Shown here: positions 47,180-56,184 of the stretch, one piece after another
Layout of the letters: each line of letters starts with the position of its first letter
Numbering within the stretch: position 1 is the stretch's first letter
Source: CAVRAZ01 sp963719135
GTDB lineage: Bacteria; Pseudomonadota; Gammaproteobacteria; DSM-19610
NCBI GenBank assembly: GCA_963719135.1
Contig: CAVRAZ010000007.1
Location: forward strand, 124,001 to 188,000
Direction of reading: 5' to 3'
DNA: 64,000 nt
The notes under the pieces: model-generated
Databases searched by the model: none
Told to the model about the DNA's origin: nothing
Seen by the model: only the letters and a program-made list of their open reading frames with translations
Program-made: the position numbers and the translations under genes

Positions 47180-48065
47180 CTGCGCGAGAGCGGCGCGATC
47201 CTCGCCACGGTGACGCCGCCGGCGGTGCTGGAGAAGTGTGTGGCCGATGTGAGCCTGCTCGCCGGTCTGCTGGTCGACAAGTTCCAGTATCACCTGCCGC
47301 TTTACCGCCAGCACCAACGGCTGGAAGCGGCGGGGTTCCGGCTGAGCCGCAGCAGTCTGACGCACTGGTCGGCGCGGGCGATCGATCTGCTGGCACCGAT
47401 CTTCGAAGCCCAGTGCGCGCAGGTGCGTGCGAGCCGGGTGGTGGCGATGGACGAGACGCCGGTCAAGGCCGGGCGCAAGGAAAAGGGCAAGCTGCGCCAG
47501 GCCTACTTCTGGCCGATCTACGGCGAGGACGACGAGGTGGTGTTCCACTACGCCGCCTCGCGGGCACACGCGCACGTGCAGCGCTTCCTCGGTGAGGGCT
47601 TCACCGGCACGCTGCTCAGCGACGGCTACGAGGCCTACGCGCGCTATGCACAGAAGCGCTATGCACAGAAGAATGCCGCGGTGACGCACGCCAGCTGCTG
47701 GGCGCATTATCCCGGCGTTATTTTGAGCACGCCAAGGACGCCGAGCCCGCGGCCGCCAGCGAGGCGCTCGCCCTGATCGCGCTGCTCTACCGCCATGAGC
47801 AGACCCTCCGCGAGCGCACGCTCGAAGGCCAAGCGAAGCTCGCCTACCGCACCGAGCACGGTGAGCCGTTGGTAAGCGCCTTGTGGCGCTGGTGCGAGGC
47901 GCAGTGTCTGCGCGGCGACCTGCTGCCGAGCAATCCGTTAAGCAAGGCACTGCATTATGCGCGCGCGCGGCGAACCCCGTTGCAGCTGTTCCTCTCCGAC
48001 CCCGAGGTGCCGATCGGCACCAATCACCTGGAGCGGGCGTTGAGAAGCATTCCGATGGGTCGGCG
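47180..48065 (+). pseudogene. tnpC: IS66 transposase (TnpC), 5'-truncated left part
   Basis: Begins within the family at LRESGAILATVTPPAVLEKC. The N-terminal leucine-zipper and zinc-finger parts are absent. Then LLVDKFQYHLPLYRQHQRLE, the catalytic-region RVVAMDETPVKAGRKEKGKL and LLSDGYEAYARYAQ. A frameshift near 47704-47712 separates SCWAH from RRYFEHAKDAEPAAASEALA, which continues to SDPEVPIGTNHLERALRSIP and MGRR. At 48065 the reading is cut by the RIT insertion; it resumes at 51508. Confidence 0.8.
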
Positions 48066-48191
48066 TTATGTGCAGTTTGTGCTTATGCGCACCTTCGCCA
48101 GTGACCTTCGGATACCCGAGGATCGACTGGCGGAACAGTGCGGGTTTACGTGCATCATCTGGTGCCGGCTGTCAGATACAAGTACACATAA

Positions 48192-49199
48192 TCACAAGCT
48201 ATCCAAGAAGGCGAGCAACGCATCGGGCGGCTTGAATCGGGTAGCGGTGATTTCCGGTGGCTGAAGTGCCGCCAGGGCCCGTTCCTTCATCTTGAGGTCA
48301 GCTTCAAGATACTGGTGGGTGGTCACCACGCTCTCGTGCCCCAGCCACAGGGCGATTACCGTGATATCTACACCGGCCTGAAGCAGATGCATGGCGGTCG
48401 TGTGGCGAATCAAATGGGGCGATACTCGTTTGTCTTTAAGTGACGGACACCGGCCTGTCGCGGCGTTCGCGGCCTGGTGCAGGCGCGATGTGACGCCGGA
48501 GCGGGTCATGGCCTGATTGAAGTGGTTCGGGAAGAGCGGTTGCTGGGGCTCTGGCGCAATTCGAGGCAGCCACTCGCGCAGCAACTTGGCGGTTTGTTTC
48601 CACAGCGGTACCACTCGCTCCTTGCGACCCTTGCCATGCAGATGCAGGGCCTGACCGCGTTCACGTTCCAGATCCACGCGGCGCACTGCGATGATCTCGG
48701 AGACCCGAGCGCCGGTATTGTAGAGGGTGGTCAGCAAGGCGCGGTCACGCTGGCCGCTCCAGGTATGGCTATCCGGCGCTTGTAGAACCGCCTCCATCTC
48801 CTCGCGGGACAGAAACCCCACTAGAGGCCGATCGAAGCGTTTCATGGGAATGGCTAACACTTGCTGGATCCGCGGCACTGCCGTGGGCTCGTCCAGAGCC
48901 GCATAATGCAGAAAGGCACGGATTGCCGCGAGTCGCACGTTGCGGCTTGGTACCATGTTGTGACGTTGTGCCTCCAGATCCTCGAGAAAAGCCAGAACCA
49001 GTGGCGCGTCGATATCCGACAACGACAGCTCGGTGACGGACTTTCCGGTACATTGCTCGGCGAAGTGCAATAGCCGGCGGAAGGTATCGCGATACCCATT
49101 CACGGTCTCAGGACTGGCATGGCGCTGTTGCATAAGGAACTGGCAGAAGAACGCCTGGAGCAGACGGGCCAGATCGGTCATGGTCGCTTGGGTACTCAT
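48192..49199 (-). CDS. RIT recombinase, third gene
   Basis: 335 residues from MSTQATMTDLARLLQAFFCQ. N-terminal core-binding helices (RHASPETVNGYRDTFRRLLH). Catalytic domain with Arg in LYNTGARVSEI, the H-x-x-R in HLIRHTTAMHLLQAG, and late His and Tyr in LWLGHESVVTTHQYL, so the active site appears complete. ATG overlaps the stop of the second gene. Intact, unlike its two partners. Confidence 0.88.
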   Translation of the reverse strand: MSTQATMTDLARLLQAFFCQFLMQQRHASPETVNGYRDTFRRLLHFAEQCTGKSVTELSLSDIDAPLVLAFLEDLEAQRHNMVPSRNVRLAAIRAFLHYAALDEPTAVPRIQQVLAIPMKRFDRPLVGFLSREEMEAVLQAPDSHTWSGQRDRALLTTLYNTGARVSEIIAVRRVDLERERGQALHLHGKGRKERVVPLWKQTAKLLREWLPRIAPEPQQPLFPNHFNQAMTRSGVTSRLHQAANAATGRCPSLKDKRVSPHLIRHTTAMHLLQAGVDITVIALWLGHESVVTTHQYLEADLKMKERALAALQPPEITATRFKPPDALLAFLDSL

Positions 49200-50160
49200 G
49201 GCGCCACCTGCTCGGAACTGGGGTATACCAGACACTCGAAGCGTTCGGACACGATGGCCATCAATGCCGGGATAGCGGTGAGATACCAGTAGGTATCGGT
49301 CACCTTGGCGTGGCCCAGATAGGTTGCCAACACCGGCATGGCCCACAGTGCACGTCGACGCCCTCCGGGTACCAGCCGAGCAGCCTGTTGCAGGCGAAGG
49401 TGTGCCTCAGGTCATAAAGTCGGGGGCGTCGGCCTGGCATTTTGTTCCAGCCGAATCGGGTGCGGATCCGCTGGAAGGCGTACATGGCTTGTCCGTAACG
49501 GAAGGCTCGACCGTCGTCGAGCAGGAAGAAGGCCGGCTCCCGGTCCAGCGGCAGGCGCTGATCCCGCAGGTGAGCATACTCGGCCAAGGCATCATGGGCG
49601 GTGGAGTGCAAGGGTACGTATCGGGACTTGCGGAATTTGGTCTGACGCACGCACAGCAGGCCCTGCTCCAGATCCACATCGACCCGTTGCACGTGCAACG
49701 CCTCTGATACCCGTAAGCCCGTGGCGGCCAAGAGTCCCAACAGGCAATGCATGCTGGCCGGGCGCAGTCCGTGCTCGGGGGCAAGCTCTTCTGCCGCCGT
49801 CAGCATCTGCGCTATTTCCTCCTCGATGTAGATATGGGGCGTGAGCCTGCGATGGGCAGGGCCGAGCGGACGGGCTGGGGGGACTTGTGTCTCCGGCGCG
49901 AACGCAGCGCAAAATTTAGCCAGTGCACGAACCACTTCCAGGCGGCGGGCACGGCCGATCGGCCCGCTACGGTTGGAGGCACAGGCCCAGGCCCAGGCCA
50001 GCGCCAGTTCCACGGTGATGGCGCCGCGGTGTTGCTGCGCGTCGGCGAAGCGGGCAAAGTGCTGTAACTGTTCGCCTTCGATGCGCAGGGCATAACCCGG
50101 TTGGCGGCGGCTGGTCAGGTAGACATCCACCCGCTCTTGCATCGTCGGCCACCGGCTCAT
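49196..50160 (-). pseudogene. RIT recombinase, second gene, frameshifted near the end
   Basis: Starts MSRWPTMQERVDVYLTSRRQ, overlapping the first gene's stop. Catalytic Arg in LAATGLRVSEALHV and H-x-x-R-like LYDLRHTFACNRLLG. The frame breaks at about 49340-49348 after EGVDVHCG. The other frame then gives MPVLATYLGHAKVTDTYWYL and ends SEQVAP at the stop 49196-49198, which overlaps the next start. So the catalytic Tyr is out of frame as read. 965 bases; removing 2 or adding 1 restores it. Confidence 0.75.
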
Positions 50161-51328
50161 GGTTGCCTCCCCGGCCACGGCAGGGCCACGCGGGAAAGTT
50201 GGGGCAGATCCACCTTGGTGTAAATCAAGGTGGTATCGATGCTGCGATGACCCAGCACATCGGCCACTTCTTTGAGGGTGGCGCCACCCTGTACCATACG
50301 GGCGGCAGCCGTATGCCGCAGAATATGGGTGCCGGACCAAGGCAATCCGGCGCGTGCAAAAGCGCGGCGGATAGCGCCGCGCACCGTGGTGTTGGTGGCC
50401 GCCTGGCCCCTCGGGGCGCGATGCAGGACGAATACTGACCGACTCGATGTGGCAGAGCGTCCGTGGCTCAGGTAATCGACCAGCGCTGCGCCAGTGGTCT
50501 GCGGCAGAGGCAACCGGTCCACCCGGCGGCTCTTGCTCTCAGACAGACACACCGTTCCCTCCCGCCAGTCAATATCATCCAAATGCAGATTGGCTACTTC
50601 CTGGCAGCGCAGCCCCAGATCTGCCAGAGAACGGGCCATGGCATAGTCGCGCCGGCCCGCGGGGGTGCGGCGATCAAAGGCGGCCCAAAAACGTTCCAGT
50701 TCCGCTTCGCTCAGGCTGGGTGGCAGCGAGGCGAGCGACCAATCGGCGGACTTTGGCACCGCGCGGATCAACTCGGGACAAGCATCGCCCTGGAGCTGGA
50801 GAAATCGGAGAAAGGTGCGTAACGAGTACGCGATGACACCGGCGCTGCCAGGCTGCTGAACAGAGGCCTGCTCGTACACGAACTGTCGCAGATCCTCGGC
50901 CGAGATCTGGCCACAGTCCACCGGGGTGCTCCCAAACAGCCACCGCAGAAAGGTGCGCACATAACGACGGTGATACCAGCGCGTGGCTTCGGCCAAGCCG
51001 CGCACCTGGTCCAGATGGGCATCGAATCGGCTAACCAGTGTCTCAATAGCGGGCGGATCCGAAGGAACCGCCGGGCGCAGTCGATCCTCACCCAGCATTA
51101 ACAGCAGCTGGTTGAGCGCCGCCCGGACGTTCTTCAGATCGTGGCTGCCCGGATGCGTGCAGCGACAGCTGGGCATATGCTCCTGGAGGAACGTGCGTAC
51201 GCTCTGAGTGTCGATGTGTCGTCGCTCGGGAGGCTCTTCGCGCAGCCAGTACACAAAATGCGCCACCGCGGTACCATAGAGTTTCTGCGTTCGCGGAGCG
51301 TGGCCTCACTGGAAAGTTGCTCTGACAT
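50157..51328 (-). pseudogene. RIT recombinase, first gene, frameshifted near the start
   Basis: AAGGAGGG sits at ideal distance before ATG 51328, which reads MSEQLSSEATLRER. The true continuation QKLYGTAVAHFVYWLREEPP is in another frame, so one base is missing near 51285. Beyond that it is intact: a core-binding domain, Arg in SLADLGLRCQEVANL, HILRHTAAARMVQGG, and DVLGHRSIDTTLIYTKVD (His and Tyr). If the break is real, GTG 51266 could still start a 369-residue protein. The stop overlaps the second gene's ATG. Confidence 0.78.
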
Positions 51329-51475
51329 GGGTACCCTCCTTCATTGTGAACGAAGGAATGTATCCATATTTTTATGTGCAGTTACGGGATCAGGCGTGAA
51401 CTGTAATACTCACCATAATGGAGCTGAATGAGGACTCTGGCTTGGTAACTCTCCATAATCACGCACTGCACATAA

Positions 51476-51507
51476 CGCCGTTTATGGAAAGCTTTCCATA
51501 AACGGCG
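51476..51507. repeat. 32-bp perfect palindrome at the RIT right end
   Basis: The half-site CGCCGTTTATGGAAAG (51476-51491) is followed by its exact complement in reverse. The last five bases are the CGGCG target copy. CCATAA/TTATGG half-sites also occur close by at about 51413 and 51452, so this may be the recombinase binding region. Confidence 0.8.
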
Positions 51508-51739
51508 GAACTGGCTTTTCTGCTGGACCGAACTGGGCGCCAAACAGGTCGGGATCATTCAGAGTCTCATCGTCACCTGCCGCTTACACGGCATCGATGT
51601 CTACACCTACCTGGTCGACGTGCTGCAGCGCGTGAGCATCCATCCCGCGAAGGACGTGATCGATCTCACGCCGCGCGTGTGGAAGACCAAGTTCTCCCAT
51701 GCTCCCATGAAATCCGATATCGCGAGCGCGGATCAATAA
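51508..51739 (+). pseudogene. tnpC: IS66 transposase C-terminal part
   Basis: Resumes exactly in phase with the left fragment: MGRR plus NWLFCWTELGAKQVGIIQSL, then IVTCRLHGIDVYTYLVDVLQ, VSIHPAKDVIDLTPRVWKTK and a TAA at 51737-51739. This is the IS66_C domain. It proves the RIT landed inside an IS66 gene. The right terminal repeat of IS66 was not identified downstream. Confidence 0.8.
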
Positions 51740-51899
51740 CGGTCTGGTTTGAACGCTTACAGAAATGCTGCATAGTCTTCCTTCGCCGGTCGTCAGTCGC
51801 CGGTCGTCAGTGTAGGTCAGAAGTTGGCCGGTCTTCGCCCGTTCGGCTGAGAGGGTCGGCGGTGGTGACAGCGATTTCGTTGCTGCCACCACCTGCCGG

Positions 51900-52529
51900 T
51901 CACAAGTCGACCTGCTCAGCGATCCGCGAGGCGTCATCGACCTCGACTCCAAGATAACGTACGGTACTCTCCAGTTTCGTGTGGCCAAGTAGAAGTTGGA
52001 CCGCGCGGAGGTTACCCGTCTTTTGGTAGATCAAAGCCGTCTTGGTCCGGCGCGTGGAATGGGTGCCGTATCGATGCGGATCGAGACCAATGTTGGCCAC
52101 CCAATGATCGACGATCCGGGCGTATTGGCGCGTGGACAGGTGGGGACTTCCCCGAACTCGACTGGGGACGAGATAGTCGCGGTCCGAGAGCCTGCGTTCG
52201 GCGATCCAGGTGCTCACCGCCTCCCGGGTCTGCTCTGACAACTCGAATTGCACGGGCCGGCCGGTTTTCTGCTGGATCACCACAGCGCGGCTTCGTACAC
52301 GCCCTGCCTGCGCAACGTCGCCGACATGAAGCGCGACCAAGTCACAGCTGCGCAGCTTGCTGTCGATGGCCAGATTGAACAAGGCCAGGTCGCGTTTCCG
52401 GTTGGCAATCTGCAGGCGGATTCGGATGGACCAGACCTCTTTGGGTTTAAGCGGGGGCTTTTGGCCGAGAAGACGGGCTCTGGGTCCTGACGCTCGGGTA
52501 GCATTTTCAAGAGGTTGTATGCCGGGCAT
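51900..52529 (-). CDS. Short tyrosine recombinase
   Basis: 209 residues starting MPGIQPLENATRASGPRARL with GGAGAG upstream. It lacks the usual N-terminal core-binding domain. DLALFNLAIDSKLRSCDLVA holds the Arg box, GTHSTRRTKTALIYQKTG the H-x-x-R, and QLLLGHTKLESTVRYLGVEV the His and Tyr. It belongs to the compact integrases common in proteobacterial accessory DNA. No att site or partner gene is visible; autonomous function is not assured. Confidence 0.85.
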   Translation of the reverse strand: MPGIQPLENATRASGPRARLLGQKPPLKPKEVWSIRIRLQIANRKRDLALFNLAIDSKLRSCDLVALHVGDVAQAGRVRSRAVVIQQKTGRPVQFELSEQTREAVSTWIAERRLSDRDYLVPSRVRGSPHLSTRQYARIVDHWVANIGLDPHRYGTHSTRRTKTALIYQKTGNLRAVQLLLGHTKLESTVRYLGVEVDDASRIAEQVDL

Positions 52530-53188
52530 GGGTACTCTCCACCCATCCCCGTCCCCCACCTGATAACAGCGCCCTTGCTGCACAGGTAGGTATAGCGCAT
52601 GTACGGTCAAAGTCCGACCCTGAACGGACGTTTGTGTTTCAGTCCGCTATGACCGCAAGGTACTGTATGTCGACATTCCAGGGGTGGACTCTGGCCGGGT
52701 ACTTTCGGCCCATCTGCAGGAAAAGCTTACCTCGGTTCCAGAGGTCTGCGGCCGCCAAGCCGGGCGCCACCGGCTGACCTGTTTGGCTGACACCATCAAA
52801 CCCTTCACCCCATTCCAATGGCGATTGCCCAGAAGGGAGAGCCAGGATGCCGGTTGCCCTGATGCCCGGGATAGCCGCGCAAGTGGTACGGGCGAGGGCG
52901 AATAGCTGGACAGTGAGTGCGGAATGACGCAGGATTTCGCCGTGGTGGCAGGGCGCAGGTCCCTTCGTTACCCGTGGATGATCCGTGGACGAGTGATGTA
53001 AATCGCGTTTGTTTTTCCTATACTTTGTCAGGGTTTGATTGTCCTGATTGCTATCCTGTCGGCGATCGGGGTGTTGCTCGGCTACGCCCCCAGCAAGCCA
53101 TGTCTGGCCGCTTGCTCCAAACTCGCCGATCAATCCCAGCATCGTCCGTTAAAGGACCTTAACTACAAAGCGGAATTAGGAGATTGCT
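52530..53188. other. 659-bp region without a recognised gene
   Basis: Short frames exist on both strands (for example 52684-52905 +) but none shows family motifs, ribosome sites or a signal peptide. It may contain decayed mobile DNA. Immediately before 53189 the sequence TTAGGAG is the ribosome site for DUF3096. Confidence 0.4.
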
Positions 53189-53344
53189 ATGACCATCACT
53201 GCCGCACACCTTTCGCCGATCATTGCCCTCATCGCGGGCATCTTGATCCTTATTTTGCCGAAACTGTTGAACTACGTCGTTGCCATCTACCTTATCGTGG
53301 TAGGGCTTATCGGACTGAACGACATTTACCATTTCATCCACTGA
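53189..53344 (+). CDS. DUF3096 small membrane protein
   Basis: 51 residues: MTITAAHLSPIIALIAGILI, LILPKLLNYVVAIYLIVVGL and IGLNDIYHFIH. Two hydrophobic helices and the LPKLLNYVVAIYLI signature are those of DUF3096. Function unknown. Missed by simple length cut-offs. TAGGAG upstream of the ATG; a hairpin follows 42 bases after the stop. Confidence 0.8.
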   Translation: MTITAAHLSPIIALIAGILILILPKLLNYVVAIYLIVVGLIGLNDIYHFIH

Positions 53345-53386
53345 CAGCCTGGACATCGATCCAAAAAATAATCATTACGAAACTGC

Positions 53387-53422
53387 ACACACCTAACCCC
53401 GCCTCGGCGCGGTTAGGTGTGT
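53387..53422. terminator. Hairpin between DUF3096 and coiled-coil gene
   Basis: ACACACCTAACC (53387-53398) and GGTTAGGTGTGT (53411-53422) give a perfect 12-bp stem with a 12-base loop. No T-run follows, so it could be a terminator of the Rho-assisted kind or an operator. Confidence 0.5.
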
Positions 53423-53477
53423 CAGCGGAGATCGGCTGGTATTATGCTTCATTCATTCTAACCCGGAGGTGTTCGAA

Positions 53478-53765
53478 ATGACCGACAAAGACGAATTCAC
53501 CGAAAAGTTCAAATCGCAGATCGACGAATGGAACGCGGAGATCAAGAAGATGGAAGCTCACGCGCAGAAAGTCCAGGCCGATGCCAAGGTGCAGTACGAG
53601 GAAAACCTGAAGAAGATGCGCGAGCAGCGCGACCAGGCCCAGGACAAGCTGAAGGAACTCCAGCAGGCCAGCGACACCGCCTGGGACGACATGCGCAAGG
53701 GTGCCGAGGCGATGTGGGCAGCGGCCGAGGAAAGCTTCACGAAGGCTTGGTCGCGGTTCAAGTAA
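53478..53765 (+). CDS. Small coiled-coil protein
   Basis: 95 residues, almost wholly helical and charged: MTDKDEFTEKFKSQIDEWNA, EIKKMEAHAQKVQADAKVQY, EENLKKMREQRDQAQDKLKE. It ends in a Trp/Ala-rich amphipathic part (TAWDDMRKGAEAMWAAAEES). No signal peptide or membrane segment. CGGAGG precedes the ATG. A stress- or membrane-surface-associated coiled coil is a guess from form only. Confidence 0.75.
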   Translation: MTDKDEFTEKFKSQIDEWNAEIKKMEAHAQKVQADAKVQYEENLKKMREQRDQAQDKLKELQQASDTAWDDMRKGAEAMWAAAEESFTKAWSRFK

Positions 53766-53869
53766 AGGCGGGGCCCACGGCGGAACACGCGGTCTCGAAG
53801 GTGTCGACGAGCAGCGGGGGTGCCCGACGCCCAGGGCATCAGTTCATGCCCATGCCGGGCGTACACAAT

Positions 53870-54106
53870 GCAAATTCAGCCGACGCCACACTGCCGGGCG
53901 CCGTGATGGCCTATTTCTGGCTCGGTGAGATGCGCTCAGCAGTACCTTACATCCTGGCGATCTCCGCCGCGAGCTTCATCTACATCGCTGCGGCCGCCCT
54001 CATCCCGGGGCTGCACCGGCAGGTGACCGCCGCTGCTTCCCTGCGCCAGCTCGTGCTGCTGCTCGCAGGAATCGGCACTATCGCTATTTTTCACCACGGA
54101 GGATGA
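53870..54106 (+). pseudogene. C-terminal remnant of a ZIP-family metal transporter
   Basis: In one frame the sequence reads GAVMAYFWLGEMRSAVPYIL, AISAASFIYIAAAALIPGLH and QLVLLLAGIGTIAIFHH, which matches the last helices of ZIP zinc/iron permeases. The upstream helices with metal-binding residues are missing; the frame runs back into the coiled-coil gene. It ends four bases before the DUF2202 start. Confidence 0.65.
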
Positions 54107-54109
54107 ATC

Positions 54110-54574
54110 ATGAATCCACTGACAGAAGCAGAAATCCATGCGATCAATGAGGCGCTCGACGACGAGTACCATGCCTGGGCAACTTACGACCAGGTGATTG
54201 CCGACTTCGGCGAGGCACCGCCATTCAGTAATATCCGTGAAGCCGAGGCGCGCCACATCGAGGCGCTTTGCATTCTGTTTGCACGCTATGGGCTACCCGT
54301 GCCCGATAACCCCTGGCCGGGAAAGGTTGTGCGCTATGCCAGTCTGCACGCAGCCTGTGAAGGGGGTGTCGCCGCCGAGATTGCCAATGGCGAAATGTAT
54401 GAGCGGCTACTTGGAGCAACCCAACGCCCGGACATTCTCACGGTGCTGCGTAATCTGCAGGAGGCGTCGCAGCAGCGACATCTGGTTGCGTTTCAGCGTC
54501 GTACCCAACATTCTGCAGGTGGCGGTGGCGGTGGCGGTGGGGCGGCGCGGGGCGCTGGTGAGCTTGTTCGTTGA
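54110..54574 (+). CDS. DUF2202 ferritin-like protein
   Basis: 154 residues of four-helix type: MNPLTEAEIHAINEALDDEY with HAWATYDQVI, then REAEARHIEALCILFARYGL, an E-x-x-H iron-site pattern. ASLHAACEGGVAAEIANGEM and TVLRNLQEASQQRHLVAFQR follow. The C-terminal tail is poly-Gly, coded by repeated GGTGGC. It may bind iron or act in oxidative defence by family analogy. GGAGG upstream of the ATG, which overlaps the ZIP remnant context. Confidence 0.8.
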   Translation: MNPLTEAEIHAINEALDDEYHAWATYDQVIADFGEAPPFSNIREAEARHIEALCILFARYGLPVPDNPWPGKVVRYASLHAACEGGVAAEIANGEMYERLLGATQRPDILTVLRNLQEASQQRHLVAFQRRTQHSAGGGGGGGGAARGAGELVR

Positions 54575-54827
54575 AGCGGGTTGGTGAGGCGCAGATCACA
54601 CGGCATGCCTAAATGTCCGCTTACACTATGTACTTGCCCTTCGTCGTTTGCCCGTAGAGGGCAGGTATTGGCCGGTCTCTGACCGTTTTGGGTACCACCG
54701 CCCCGTCAGCCCGAAACCGGACTCAGATGGCTCTGAGTCGTACTGCGCCAGGTTTGGAATTCACCGAATTGGTGGTCTATCCTGCCAATAAGCCGGCAAC
54801 CCGGGACTTCTCGATTAAGATATAGGT
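54575..54827. promoter_or_regulatory. Region upstream of nqrA
   Basis: About 250 bases with no gene. TTGGTG at 54768-54773 and AT-rich TCGATTAAGATATAGG next to the start codon are the best promoter candidates, but no confident pair was found. Confidence 0.3.
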
Positions 54828-56184
54828 GTGGCAGCGATCAGTATCACCAGGGGGTTGGACATCCCCATCGCGGGCGAGCCCGAGCAGCGTATCCACGATG
54901 CCCGTGCCGTTACGCACGTCGCTCTGATCGGCGCCGATTACCGAGGCCACAAGCGTCTGCCCACCGTGGAGGTGCAGGAGGGCGAGCGGGTCCGCCTTGG
55001 TCAGCCGCTGACGCGCAGCAAGGGCCTGACCGCCGTCGTCGGCACGGCGCCGGGCACCGGGGTGGTGGTCCAGATCAACCGCGGCGAGCGCCGCCTCCTG
55101 CGGAGCATCGTGATCCGGCTCGAAGGCGACGCTGAGGAGACGTTCAACGCCTATGCCGCGGCGGAACTGCCGCAGTTGAGCCGCGACCAGGTCAAGGAGA
55201 ACCTGCTGGCCTCGGGTGACTGGCTGGCGTTTCGCACCCGGCCGTACAGCCGTGTCGCCGACCCCGAGACTGAGCCCTACGCCATCTTTGTAAACGCCAT
55301 GGACACCAATCCGCTGGCGGCGGACCCGGTAGTCGTGGTCAACCAGGCCCGCGACGCCTTCCGCGATGGCATAACCCTGGTATCCCGGCTTACTGGTGGC
55401 AAGGTCTACGTCTGCAAAGCCGCCGGGGCGGCGTTGCCGCAAAGCATGGCGCCGAACGTGACCACGGTGGAGTTCGCCGGCCCTCACCCGGCCGGCCTGG
55501 TCGGGACCCATATCCATCATCTCGCGCCGGTGGGACCTGGGCGCGTCGTCTGGCACCTGCATTACCAGGAACGTCATCGCCATCGGCCGCTTGTTCACCA
55601 CCGGGCGGCTGGACGTCAGCCGGGTCGTAAGCCTGGCGGGACCTGCGGTCAAGCGCCCCCGCCTGATTCGCACCCGCCTGGGAGCCAGCACCAATGAGCT
55701 GGTCGAAGGCGAACTGCCGGACCAGGAGTGCCGGGTGGTCTCCGGATCCCTCCTTTCCGGCCGACGGGCCACCGACTGGGGCGCCTACCTGGGGCGTTAC
55801 CACAACCAGATCTCGGTATTGCGGGAGGGACGGGAGCGGGAGTTCCTGGGTTGGATGGGGCCGGGGTGGAGTAAGTTCTCTGCCCTGCCGGTATTCCTGT
55901 CTCACCTGCTCGGCCGGCGCCGCTTTGCCCTGACCACGTCGCAGAACGGCAGCCCGCGGGCGATGCTGCCCATCGGCAGCTACGAGCGTGTCATGCCTCT
56001 CGATGTGTTACCGACCCAGTTGTTGCGCGCCCTGCTGGTGGGCGATACCGATGCGGCCCAAGCGCTGGGTTGCCTGGAACTGGACGAGGAAGACCTGGCC
56101 CTGTGCAGCTTCGTGTGTCCGAGCAAACACGACTTCGGGCCGGTGCTGCGCGACAACCTCGAGCGCATCTGGAAGGAGGGGTGA
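54828..56184 (+). pseudogene. nqrA: Na+-NQR subunit A with single-base frameshift
   Basis: NqrA is the cytoplasmic quinone-related subunit of the Na+-translocating NADH:quinone reductase. The first frame reads ITRGLDIPIAGEPEQRI, HVALIGADYRGHKRLPTVEV and NAMDTNPLAADPVVVVNQAR. At about 55568-55571 one extra A (CAGGAACGTC) breaks WHLHYQ from DVIAIGRLFTTGRLDVSRVV. The second frame then runs to the stop at 56182, with LEELDEEDLALCSFVCPSKH-like sequence (ELDEEDLALCSFVCPSKHDF). Repaired length is 451 residues, as in the family. GTG start. Confidence 0.85.

Larger units (their letters stand above)
48061..51507 (-). mobile_element. RIT element (three overlapping tyrosine recombinases) inserted in IS66 tnpC
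   Basis: The insertion cuts tnpC between MGRR and NWLF. CGGCG occurs at both junctions (48061-48065 and 51503-51507), a 5-bp target duplication. Left end TTATGTGCAGT (48066-48076) is inverted and repeated as ACTGCACATAA (51465-51475). Including the adjacent CGGCG/CGCCG, the match is 16 of 16. The right end carries a 32-bp perfect palindrome. Inside, three recombinase genes on the minus strand overlap by ATGA. This matches the described recombinase-in-trio elements. Confidence 0.85.

Noticed and set aside
48192..51328. XerC/XerD chromosome-dimer recombinases
   Set aside because: Three overlapping recombinases with terminal repeats and target duplication inside a transposase gene fit a RIT element, not the solitary housekeeping Xer genes.
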